Source: Saprospiraceae bacterium (GTDB lineage Bacteria; Bacteroidota; Bacteroidia; Chitinophagales; Saprospiraceae). From it: 64,000 bases of DNA. Under the pieces are notes generated by a model. The model saw only the letters and a list, made by a program, of their open reading frames with translations. It had not been told where the DNA came from and searched no databases. The stretch is from NCBI GenBank assembly GCA_016716185.1, contig JADJWV010000002.1, positions 844,501 through 908,500 on the forward strand, read 5' to 3'. The position numbers and the translations under genes were made by a program. How positions within the stretch are numbered: position 1 is the stretch's first letter; every line of letters begins with the position of its first letter. Below, one piece after another: positions 25,125-32,275 of this stretch.

Positions 25125-25163
25125 AGCTAAAAGCTTTAAGCTTTAAGCTTCAAGCTTTTAGCT
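25125..25163. terminator. Hairpin between convergent genes
   Basis: AGCTAAAAGCTT (25125-25136) and AAGCTTTTAGCT (25152-25163) form a perfect 12-bp stem. It lies between the convergent DUF7935-like and VOC genes, ending 2 bases before the VOC stop codon, so it could end transcription both ways. A related GAGCTAAAAGCTTTAAGCT copy lies at about 24947-24965. Confidence 0.55.
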
Positions 25164-25165
25164 TT

Positions 25166-25534
25166 TCATCCTGCTGTAACATCGTCTTCAAAAATTCCAT
25201 GAATATTTCCATCGGGGTCTTTGAAATAAGCCAACCAGCCCACTCCGGGTATAGCCATTTTGGGAACGACTATGGTGCCACCGGCTGCTGAAATTTTGGT
25301 GCTGTGGGCCTCGACACTTTCTACCTGGATCGTATTGACAATGGGTTGATCCGGATGTTTTTTGGCCATCAATCCTCCATTGATACCTGGTGTCGATGGG
25401 TCGCCGGTAGAAACAGACCAGTAGTCCATGTTTCCAAATTGTGAAAATTGCCAACCGAAAACATCTGAAAAAAATTTCATAACCGATTCCGGATGATCAC
25501 AGGGGATTTCAAAGTGTACAATGCGGTGATTCAT
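25166..25534 (-). CDS. VOC (glyoxalase/bleomycin-resistance) superfamily protein
   Basis: The 122 residues form a pair of beta-alpha-beta-beta-beta modules: VHFEIPCDHPESVMKFFSDVFGW in the first, and GWLAYFKDPDGNIHGIFEDD in the second, a phrase common to the subfamily. Possible metal ligands are His7, a mid-protein Glu and the final Glu in GIFEDD. VOC proteins include glyoxalases, dioxygenases and antibiotic-binding proteins, so substrate cannot be named. It is cytoplasmic. The next gene downstream on the minus strand is convergent on the other side of the hairpin; upstream lies the heme-bearing T9SS protein gene 16 bases away, so it may be cotranscribed with that gene. Confidence 0.85.
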   Translation of the reverse strand: MNHRIVHFEIPCDHPESVMKFFSDVFGWQFSQFGNMDYWSVSTGDPSTPGINGGLMAKKHPDQPIVNTIQVESVEAHSTKISAAGGTIVVPKMAIPGVGWLAYFKDPDGNIHGIFEDDVTAG

Positions 25535-25550
25535 AAATTTTATTTAGAAA

Positions 25551-28223
25551 TTATTCAATTTTTATAAGTTTTTGAAATTGTTGTTTACGGTCTGAATAAC
25601 ATTCCAATAGATAAATACCTAATGAAAGGTGGTCCAAAGTAAGGCTTGTTTTTGAATCGGAAATCTTTTTAGAAAATAAGAGATTTCCAGAAAGATCATA
25701 AATGCGGAGGCCGCAATTTTTTAGCCGCACTTCCGGCCCTGTTTCAACAATTATTTTATCTGATGCAGGTTGGGGATAGATGGTGAATAATTCATTTTTA
25801 GTTCCATGTTCAACCTGTGTAAGGCAATCATTCCATTTGGGATCATCCGGTTTTAAACATTGGCCGCAGGAATCAATACGGTGTTCTCCATAGGCCAAAC
25901 CCCTGCAGTCGCAGATTTCTTTGAACTTTTTGGGATCTACGTTGCTCGCGATGACTTCGATCTCGCCAAGGGATGCCGCATTCCAATGGTATATGCCACC
26001 ACTGACCTCGAGAAACTCGATGCGCATGGATTGTATGATCAACAGCGAATCGGGAATCAATCGGCTGCCTTTGTTTGAAACAGATGTTTGCACATCGAAA
26101 GAATAAATTTCTTTTTGAAAATCAGGATCTTCGTATAAATAGACCTTACAATGACGGACCCTGAGTCTGTTGGTATCCGGGATGTTGTGTAAAACAATTT
26201 CTTTGGTATAAAGCGGGACCAACCATTTTAATTCCAGCCATTGTCCGGTTGGGGATACCCCTTCCGGTGTGAACCAGTGCTGGCTGGCTGTATAATTTTT
26301 TTTGTCGATGAGATAACCGGGATTGTTCATAGAGGAAGAGGCTTTAATGCGTGCACCCGGTGCCAGATTTGTGAAAAATAATTCAATCGGATCGGTTGGG
26401 ACATGTATTCTGGAATGACCGGCATGGCATCCCACGCAACTCACTTTTTGTCCCGGTCTTCCGTAGTTAAATCCGGTGACATGTGCTGCTCCATCCTTAA
26501 TACCGCCACCGGTTCTTGGTATTTTGTACCCAAGTGCGTGAGCGGATCTTGCTTGTTCAAACAAGGGCATATTTGCAGGAGCATTGATTTCATAAACCCG
26601 GTTGAAAGGATCGATTTCAATTTCATTGTACAGATAAGGAAAATCCAATGCTTCCACCGAGCCGAACTGTTTATCCTGCATGGGTGCTGCAAAAAATCTA
26701 ACACTCGTTAGTTCTCCTACGGATGGTGCAGCTAATATGCCATCGTCTACGGGTCCGTTGTAAAAAATATTGCGACAGTCAAATTCAAAAGTCCCTTCTG
26801 CTCTTAGATTTTGAATTCCTGAAGGAGGAAGCGGGCCCGGTCTTTGATTGATTTTATCAACAAGTATGGGTGGTAATTTTTTAGGTTCGACAAGTTGGGC
26901 ATTTAATTCCGTAGTGCCCGGATGATCATAGATCAATATTTCATTGTTACCATTTGGATCCATCATCCAAATTCCGTAGTCCTGGTCCGGATCGGGCGCT
27001 TTTGAAAAAAGGATCTCTCCGGAACTGGTGACACTGGGTTCTGCGGCATATTCTCCGTTGAAAATTCCATAAGATGCAGGATTTTTAATGTAATAATCTA
27101 AATTGCCATAAGAAGTAATTCCTGCCAGCCCAATGGGTTTTTGTGCTGTTCCTCTGAAATATTTTTTGATTCCGCCGAACCCCGATGATTCACTGATGTG
27201 TTCGATTGGAAACCAATTTCCAATAAAATTTCCATCTGCATCAAAGCTGCCTCCATAAGTACTATTGGATGAAACATCCCGGTAATGCGCTGAAAACAAT
27301 TTCATTTCAGTTCCATCCGGATTGATTTCTGACAGTAAGAATGCATTGTTGTTAAACATAAAAGTTTCTCCATCAATGACGCTATCCAGATTACTGGTCA
27401 TGCCATCTTTAAAAATCCAACCTCCGGGATATCTGGTACTTGCCAATTGTGTGAGTGGGTCGTAAGGCCAGTAAAAATTCCGCCACCATCGCGCAAAGAC
27501 AATTTTTCCGGTTACCGGATCTACTGTTGGTTTGTCTGCCCCGTTTTTTTCGCTGGTGATCCTGTGCAAATCCGTTCCGTCTGCATTCACCACAAATAAA
27601 TTGCTGGTGCGCACTACATTGTACATCCCGATTCCCGGAAATCGCGTGCTGCTGAAACAGATCCTTCCATCGGGCAACCATACCGGATGTGTATCGTCAA
27701 ATCCTTTGAGTACACCTCTCGCCAGGGGACTAAATTGAGAGAAATCGGGATCGGGACCTGAAAAGGTAATTTGTTGTAAATTTTTTCCGTCGATATCTAT
27801 CGAGTAAATTCTCCATGCATTATGCTCATTAGGTAAATAATTGTTGTTCCCTAAAACATAATTGCCATCCGGCAGTCCGGCAAAAACAATTTTCTTTGCA
27901 TCCCAGGATAAAGAAGGACAGCATATATCAATGAGTTGAAAAGTATTTTGCATGGGTTTTGAACCGTCGAGAAGAGTGTCAATATTTTTATCTGGATTTA
28001 GGAGGCATAAGTAAGCTGGCGCTGCAACCTGATATTTAGAAAATCCTCCAATGCCCGGCAACGCATTGGCCCCAGTCATGTAAACCGATCCACAACAGGG
28101 GATGTTTCTCGAAACAAATAACACAGGCTTATCTACAGGTCCTGCGGGCAAATAATGGCTTTGAAAAATCATCAATAAAGCAGTGATCCCAATGAGTAAA
28201 ACAAGGACGGAATTCAATTTCAT
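25551..28223 (-). CDS. Secreted TolB/hydrazine-synthase-alpha-like propeller protein with heme c motif and T9SS tail
   Basis: The 890-residue product begins with a signal/anchor helix (LVLLIGITALLMIF). Residues about 100-450 hold propeller strands with TolB-like turns (THPVWLPDGRICFSSTRFPG, NLFVVNADGTDLHRIT, EINPDGTEMKLFS). A single heme c attachment site CVGCH is at 596-600. Residues about 620-770 resemble a discoidin-like domain (TGQWLELKWLVPLYTKEIVL). A short Cys-rich segment (CDCRGLAYGE, DSCGQCLKPDD) and a T9SS type A sorting domain (from about 815, TIYPQPASDKIIVE) follow. Propeller plus CxxCH recalls the alpha subunit of hydrazine synthase and its uncharacterised relatives. No anammox context is present, so I infer only a surface redox or binding protein. 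Confidence 0.78.
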   Translation of the reverse strand: MKLNSVLVLLIGITALLMIFQSHYLPAGPVDKPVLFVSRNIPCCGSVYMTGANALPGIGGFSKYQVAAPAYLCLLNPDKNIDTLLDGSKPMQNTFQLIDICCPSLSWDAKKIVFAGLPDGNYVLGNNNYLPNEHNAWRIYSIDIDGKNLQQITFSGPDPDFSQFSPLARGVLKGFDDTHPVWLPDGRICFSSTRFPGIGMYNVVRTSNLFVVNADGTDLHRITSEKNGADKPTVDPVTGKIVFARWWRNFYWPYDPLTQLASTRYPGGWIFKDGMTSNLDSVIDGETFMFNNNAFLLSEINPDGTEMKLFSAHYRDVSSNSTYGGSFDADGNFIGNWFPIEHISESSGFGGIKKYFRGTAQKPIGLAGITSYGNLDYYIKNPASYGIFNGEYAAEPSVTSSGEILFSKAPDPDQDYGIWMMDPNGNNEILIYDHPGTTELNAQLVEPKKLPPILVDKINQRPGPLPPSGIQNLRAEGTFEFDCRNIFYNGPVDDGILAAPSVGELTSVRFFAAPMQDKQFGSVEALDFPYLYNEIEIDPFNRVYEINAPANMPLFEQARSAHALGYKIPRTGGGIKDGAAHVTGFNYGRPGQKVSCVGCHAGHSRIHVPTDPIELFFTNLAPGARIKASSSMNNPGYLIDKKNYTASQHWFTPEGVSPTGQWLELKWLVPLYTKEIVLHNIPDTNRLRVRHCKVYLYEDPDFQKEIYSFDVQTSVSNKGSRLIPDSLLIIQSMRIEFLEVSGGIYHWNAASLGEIEVIASNVDPKKFKEICDCRGLAYGEHRIDSCGQCLKPDDPKWNDCLTQVEHGTKNELFTIYPQPASDKIIVETGPEVRLKNCGLRIYDLSGNLLFSKKISDSKTSLTLDHLSLGIYLLECYSDRKQQFQKLIKIE

Positions 28224-28256
28224 ATGGAAATATTAAGGAATTTGGAAGTCAGATTT

Positions 28257-28264
28257 CAAAAATA
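28257..28264 (-). promoter_or_regulatory. Bacteroidota -7 box for the heme-propeller gene
   Basis: The minus strand reads TATTTTTG, 34 bases before the start at 28223. No strong -33 element is seen. Confidence 0.45.
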
Positions 28265-28361
28265 GAGGAAGCTCAACTTGTTCTGAAAATCACTCCATGT
28301 GAATGACTTGTAAATATACAAATTGTTGGCTTTTGCTTTAAGTGGATTTAGAATCAGGGCT

Positions 28362-28369
28362 TAACTTTG
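28362..28369 (+). promoter_or_regulatory. Bacteroidota -7 box for the ABC-F gene
   Basis: TAACTTTG matches TAnnTTTG and ends 20 bases before the ATG at 28390. The closest TTTG upstream (28332-28335) is 26 bases away, longer than ideal. Confidence 0.48.
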
Positions 28370-28389
28370 CGGTCAAATTTCGTTGAATT

Positions 28390-30018
28390 ATGATTGCAGC
28401 AGTGAATGTGAGTTTGTCTTATGGAAAAAGAACCTTGTTCGATGAGGTGAATCTTCATTTTACAAAAGGCAATTGTTATGGAATAATCGGTGCCAATGGT
28501 GCAGGAAAAAGTACATTTCTTAAAATACTGAGTAGCGAGATCAATCCAACCAAAGGGCATGTGGAAATTACGCCGGGAGAACGCCTCGCTGTTTTAAAAC
28601 AAAATCAGTTTGAATTTGATAATCACTCGGTTTTAAATACGGTCCTGATGGGTCATCAAAAATTGTGGAAATTGATTCGCGACCGCGAAGAGCTTTATGC
28701 AAAACCAGATTTTTCAGAAGCCGATGGAAATCTGGCAGCACAATTGGAAGAGGAATTCGGAGAACTCGGTGGTTATATGGCGGAAAGCGATGCTGCGGCC
28801 ATGTTGAGTGCTCTGGGTGTTTCAGAAGAACTGCATTCTGTTTTCATGAGCGATATCCCCGCAACTTTAAAAGTAAGAGTATTGCTGGCTCAGGCTTTAT
28901 ATGGCAATCCGGATATTTTGCTATTGGATGAGCCTACCAATGGATTGGATGTGGAGACGATTAAATGGTTGGAGAATTTTCTTGCCGATTATGAAAATAT
29001 CGTCATTGTGGTCAGCCACGACAGGCACTTCCTCGATGCGGTCTGCACGCATGTAGTGGATGTGGATCGGCAAAAACTCACTATTTATACAGGCAATTAT
29101 ACGTTCTGGTACGAATCCAGTCAGTTGTTGTCGAGACAAATTTCCGATAAAAATAAAAAGATTGAAGACCGAAGAAAGGAGTTACTCGATTTTATTGCGC
29201 GATTTTCGGCCAATGCATCCAAAAGTAAACAAGCCACTTCCCGAAAGAAGGCACTGGAGAAACTCAACATCGAACAGTTGCAACCGTCGAATCGCAAATA
29301 TCCTGGAATTGTTTTTAAACCGGAACGCGAAGTTGGTGACCAGATCCTTAAAGTCGATCAATTGAGTCTGAAATTGGAGGACAAAGTCTTGTTCGATAAA
29401 ATTCATTTTACCTTAAACAAGTCTGATAAAGTGGCTTTGTTATCCAAAGATCAAATGGCAGTACATGCATTTTTTGATTGCCTTGCCGGGCAACGCAAAG
29501 CCGATTCAGGGAGTATCGAATGGGGAACGACCATTTCAAGAGCTTATCTTCCTGTTGATATCAGTGCTTATTTTTCCGGAGGTGAGCCGTTGATTGATTG
29601 GCTCAGAAATTATGTTCCACCGACGATCACCGACGTCGACGAAATATTTTTAAGGGGCTATCTGGGCAGAATGTTGTTTAGTGGAGACGAGGTATTGAAA
29701 AAATGCAGCGTCATGAGCGGGGGCGAAAAAGTCAGAGCCATGCTCAGTATGATGATGTTGCAGAATCCTAACGCACTGCTGCTTGACGAGCCCACCAACC
29801 ATCTCGACCTCGAAAGTATCCAGGCTTTCAATGAAAACATGATAGACTTTCCTGGCATCGTAATTTTGAGTTCCCACGACCATACTTTTATGCAATCGGT
29901 TTGCAACCGGATCATCGAAATTACACCCAATGGCTGCATTGACAAACTCATGAGTTTCGATGAATATCTGGAAAGTGAGGCGATCGCGAACTTGAGGGAA
30001 GAGATGTACGGAGGATGA
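28390..30018 (+). CDS. ABC-F family ATPase (YbiT-like translation factor)
   Basis: ABC-F proteins are soluble twin ATPases that bind the ribosomal E site and modulate or rescue translation. The 542 residues have two nucleotide-binding domains joined by a linker (about 235-315) rich in Lys/Arg. Domain 1 has an intact Walker A (GANGAGKST) and Walker B (ILLLDEPTNGLD), but its signature reads IPATLKVR, not LSGGQ. Domain 2 has an intact signature (MSGGEKVR) and Walker B (ALLLDEPTNHLD), while its Walker A is degenerate (LLSKDQMAVHAFF, no GKS/T). Only one composite ATP site can then be canonical. This pattern seems to be shared by Bacteroidota YbiT-like proteins. It is monocistronic. Confidence 0.9.
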   Translation: MIAAVNVSLSYGKRTLFDEVNLHFTKGNCYGIIGANGAGKSTFLKILSSEINPTKGHVEITPGERLAVLKQNQFEFDNHSVLNTVLMGHQKLWKLIRDREELYAKPDFSEADGNLAAQLEEEFGELGGYMAESDAAAMLSALGVSEELHSVFMSDIPATLKVRVLLAQALYGNPDILLLDEPTNGLDVETIKWLENFLADYENIVIVVSHDRHFLDAVCTHVVDVDRQKLTIYTGNYTFWYESSQLLSRQISDKNKKIEDRRKELLDFIARFSANASKSKQATSRKKALEKLNIEQLQPSNRKYPGIVFKPEREVGDQILKVDQLSLKLEDKVLFDKIHFTLNKSDKVALLSKDQMAVHAFFDCLAGQRKADSGSIEWGTTISRAYLPVDISAYFSGGEPLIDWLRNYVPPTITDVDEIFLRGYLGRMLFSGDEVLKKCSVMSGGEKVRAMLSMMMLQNPNALLLDEPTNHLDLESIQAFNENMIDFPGIVILSSHDHTFMQSVCNRIIEITPNGCIDKLMSFDEYLESEAIANLREEMYGG

Positions 30019-30034
30019 TTAATACAGTTTTCAG

Positions 30035-30085
30035 TCCCGACATCAAAAAGTTTAGCGATTTACTTGTATAATCTTCATGTCGGGA
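30035..30085. other. Long-range inverted repeat after the ABC-F gene
   Basis: TCCCGACAT (30035-30043) and ATGTCGGGA (30077-30085) are exact inverse complements 33 bases apart. The first arm starts 16 bases after the ABC-F stop. It may work as a weak terminator or mark the edge of the neighbouring repeat. Confidence 0.45.
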
Positions 30086-30106
30086 TCAGTTTTCAGTTTA
30101 AGTTTA

Positions 30107-30257
30107 CGCAGATCTTTATATTTAATTTATAATCAAAGAGTCAAAGAGTCAAAGAGTCAAAGAGTCAAAAAGTCAAAAAGTCGAAACTTCTAATTGTCGA
30201 AAGAACCTCTGCCATTTATTTCCCGCACCTGCCCGACTGATATTTTGTTTTATAACA
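30107..30257. repeat. Interspersed VNTR repeat, left half, interrupted by the IS
   Basis: This matches the repeat at 21558-21780: ACGCAGATCTTT, then octamers (four AAAGAGTC followed by two AAAAAGTC, 30135-30182), TCTAATTGTCGAAA, CCTCTGCCATTTATTTCCCG, CACCTGCCCGACTGAT. It breaks off at 30257 where the IS begins. The repeat resumes at 31925 after the IS. Confidence 0.87.
30251..30257. repeat. Left target-site duplication of the IS (TATAACA)
   Basis: TATAACA lies directly before the IS left end and recurs directly after its right end at 31925-31931. An uninterrupted repeat copy at 21558 onward aligns across the junction without gaps if one duplicate is removed. Confidence 0.85.
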
Positions 30258-30324
30258 GGGCGTTTCGGTAAAAATCTAAGTACTTAGAAATTAACGGAAT
30301 GTGAAAAAATAAAGGCCATAAAAA

Positions 30325-30360
30325 ACCCTGAATTCAGCACTTTTTGCGTAAATTCAGGGT
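30325..30360 (+). promoter_or_regulatory. Hairpin in the IS leader
   Basis: ACCCTGAATT (30325-30334) and AATTCAGGGT (30351-30360) form a perfect 10-bp stem with a 16-base loop, 18 bases before the transposase start. Such leader hairpins in other ISs block translation or transcription entering from outside; that role is inferred here. Confidence 0.6.
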
Positions 30361-30378
30361 AAGTTTAAATAAAATAAT

Positions 30379-30732
30379 GTGGCTAAATTAATAAGCATTC
30401 AGAATAATATTCTGAAAATTAATTTCGAGAGTGCCGATCAAAGGTTTGACACATATTATCAGTCCTTTTTAAGAAGTGAATTAGGACTGATCCATCAGGC
30501 AATTCCTTGGGATAATCTGTGCCAAATTTTTAGAAAGAATCTGCGCAGGAAGAACCAAAGGGGTAGAAAATCATTTTTTAGTATACAAGGCAAGATTGCG
30601 CTGATGTTTTTAAAGCAATACCTGGGGTATTCAGATTCCAAGATCATAGATCGCCTGAATACGGATTATGTTATACAGTTTTTCTGTGGAATTTATCTGA
30701 GACCTGAAGATCAAATCAAGGATAAAAAATAA
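30379..30732 (+). CDS. Transposase, N-terminal frame (first part of a probable frameshift product)
   Basis: The 117-residue frame starts at a GTG and contains the DNA-binding N-terminal domain of a DDE transposase (RFDTYYQSFLRSELGLIHQA and GKIALMFLKQYLGYSDSKIIDRLN). It ends GAT AAA AAA TAA. Slipping back one base on this six-A run enters the next frame, which reads on as IISQIRCELAQALSL without a stop and in good register with the family. Either programmed -1 frameshifting or a recent mutation could explain the split. Confidence 0.78.
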   Translation: MAKLISIQNNILKINFESADQRFDTYYQSFLRSELGLIHQAIPWDNLCQIFRKNLRRKNQRGRKSFFSIQGKIALMFLKQYLGYSDSKIIDRLNTDYVIQFFCGIYLRPEDQIKDKK

Positions 30733-31757
30733 TCAGTCAAATCCGGTGTGAACTGGCACAGGCATTGTCGTTGGATGAAATTCAGATTGAACTTATGAAA
30801 CACTGGAAACCCCATTTAAAGGATGTACATATAGGTTTGGTTGATGCAACATGTTATGAATCGCAACTTCGATATCCAACCGACGTAAAACTATTATGGG
30901 AGTGCTGCGAATGGACATATGGTCAAATGAAGAGAATTTGCAAGCAGTCTAAACAGCGAATACCACGGTCAAAATTCAAGGAACAGCAAGATAAGTACCT
31001 ATCCTATCAGAAGAAACGAAAGAAGACGTATCAGCAAGCTCAAATTAGAAAGCGCGCATTACTTTATCTACTCAATAAGTTATTGAGTCAAATAGAACAA
31101 GTTTACCAAATAGCATCCACACGTGATCTTGTTTTACCTGCTGCCTATGCCAAGAGGATTCAAACGATTCAGACTATCCTGAGTCAGCAGCAGGAACGCT
31201 TTGAAACTGGATTGCCTATTAAGGACAGGATAGTAAGTATTGCTAAAAATTATCTTCGCCCAATTGTTCGGGGAAAGGAAACCAAGATCGTAGAATTTGG
31301 AGCTAAGGTGAACTGTGTTCAGATTGATGGTATCAATTTTATAGAATACCTAAGCTTCGATGCCTTTAATGAAGGCACTCGATTAGAACAAAGTATATTT
31401 TTAGTAAGAAAACTCACAGGGAAGTGCACTCACATAGCGGCGGATCAAATCTATGCCACCAATAAAAACAGATCTTATTGTACAAGCCAGAATATTAAAA
31501 CAAATTTTACACCTAAAGGCAGACCAGGGCCACTAGAACCCCAGCGCAGTCAAATGCAATCCTTACTTTCTAAAGAAAGAGCAACCAGATTAGAAGGTTC
31601 ATTCGGAACTGAGAAAGATCACTATGGGTTATCAAAAATAAAAGCCAGAACTGAAGCTAATGAAATTCTTTGCATTTTCTTCGGCATCCATACCGCTAAT
31701 GCAGTAGACATAGGAAAAAGAATACTTAGATCAAGGCAAACAAAAAAGCCTGCGTAA
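30726..31757 (+). CDS. Transposase, catalytic frame (DDE domain)
   Basis: The frame is open from 30726, where it overlaps the end of the first frame, and runs 343 codons to the TAA at 31757. Candidate catalytic residues are the Asp in GLVDATCYES, the Asp in HIAADQIYAT and the Glu in RLEGSFGTEKDHYG. Between the first two lies a coiled, basic insertion (KYLSYQKKRKKTYQQAQ). A separate start at the TTG 30765 is possible but weak. A joined product would have 460 residues, a normal transposase size. The rest of the frame is intact, so the element may be active if frameshifting works. Confidence 0.82.
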   Translation, partial: KIISQIRCELAQALSLDEIQIELMKHWKPHLKDVHIGLVDATCYESQLRYPTDVKLLWECCEWTYGQMKRICKQSKQRIPRSKFKEQQDKYLSYQKKRKKTYQQAQIRKRALLYLLNKLLSQIEQVYQIASTRDLVLPAAYAKRIQTIQTILSQQQERFETGLPIKDRIVSIAKNYLRPIVRGKETKIVEFGAKVNCVQIDGINFIEYLSFDAFNEGTRLEQSIFLVRKLTGKCTHIAADQIYATNKNRSYCTSQNIKTNFTPKGRPGPLEPQRSQMQSLLSKERATRLEGSFGTEKDHYGLSKIKARTEANEILCIFFGIHTANAVDIGKRILRSRQTKKPA

Positions 31758-31924
31758 TTCATATTTAATCTAAAGTTATAAACATAACCCAGGCGGAGCT
31801 GTCTGAAAAATTCAGCTTTTCAACAACTTTGTCTTACTTGTCAACATTTAATAAAAAATATTTCAGAATATTATTCTGTTTTCCAAAAATGGATTGATTA
31901 AGCTATGAATTTACCGAAATTCCC

Positions 31925-32190
31925 TATAACAATTAAAAACTTATTCGGTCAGGCGGGGTTTTCGCAGATTTACGCAGATCTTTATATTTAATTTATAATC
32001 AAAAAGTCAAAAAGTCAAAAAGTCAAAACTTCTAATTGTCGAAAAAACCTCTGCCATTTATTTCCCGCACCTGCCCGACTGATCTTTAGTTTTAAAATAA
32101 TGGAAAACTTATCCGGTCAGGCGGGGTTTACGCAGATTTACGCTGATCTTTATATTTAATTTATAATCAAAAAGTCAAAAAGTCAAAATG
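31925..32190. repeat. Interspersed VNTR repeat: right half of the interrupted copy plus a further partial copy
   Basis: After the right TATAACA duplicate (31925-31931) the repeat continues as AAAAACTTATTCGGTCAGG, ACGCAGATCTTT, then three AAAAAGTC octamers, TCTAATTGTCGAAA, CCTCTGCCATTTATTTCCCG. A next copy starts near 32064 with GCACCTGCCCGACTGAT and carries two octamers before the similarity ends near 32190. Octamer number therefore differs between copies (10, 6, 3 and 2 in this window). Confidence 0.87.
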
Positions 32191-32194
32191 CCGT

Positions 32195-32251
32195 CCCGAT
32201 AAAATTGAAAAGATCTTCAACAGCGAGAAAGTCATGATCGATTTTATCGGG
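32195..32251. terminator. Inverted repeat downstream of the large minus-strand operon
   Basis: CCCGATAAAAT (32195-32205) and ATTTTATCGGG (32241-32251) are exact inverse complements with a 35-base loop, 25 bases past the end of the minus-strand operon. The arm sequence resembles the one after the ABC-F gene. A terminator role is plausible but the large loop is unusual. Confidence 0.45.
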
Positions 32252-32275
32252 AAGTCTAAGAGTCTAATAGCCAAC

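Larger units (their letters stand above)
30258..31924 (+). mobile_element. Complete insertion sequence, 1,667 bp, DDE transposase
   Basis: Both ends are defined by the sequence. The left end reads GGGCGTTTCGGTAAA and the inverse complement of the right end reads GGGAATTTCGGTAAA, so the terminal inverted repeats match at 13 of 15 positions. A 7-bp duplication TATAACA flanks the element, and the interrupted host repeat can be rebuilt from intact copies. Two near-identical palindromes, TTCAGAATAATATTCTGAA (30398-30416) and TTCAGAATATTATTCTG (31862-31878), lie inside the two ends and may bind transposase. One transposase is encoded in two overlapping frames. I cannot name the IS family with certainty; the protein resembles the IS5/IS1182-type group. 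Confidence 0.9.

Noticed and set aside
25551..28223. Evidence for anammox metabolism
   Set aside because: The similarity to hydrazine synthase alpha is limited to a propeller and one heme site; no other anammox gene is present and the T9SS tail points to a surface protein.
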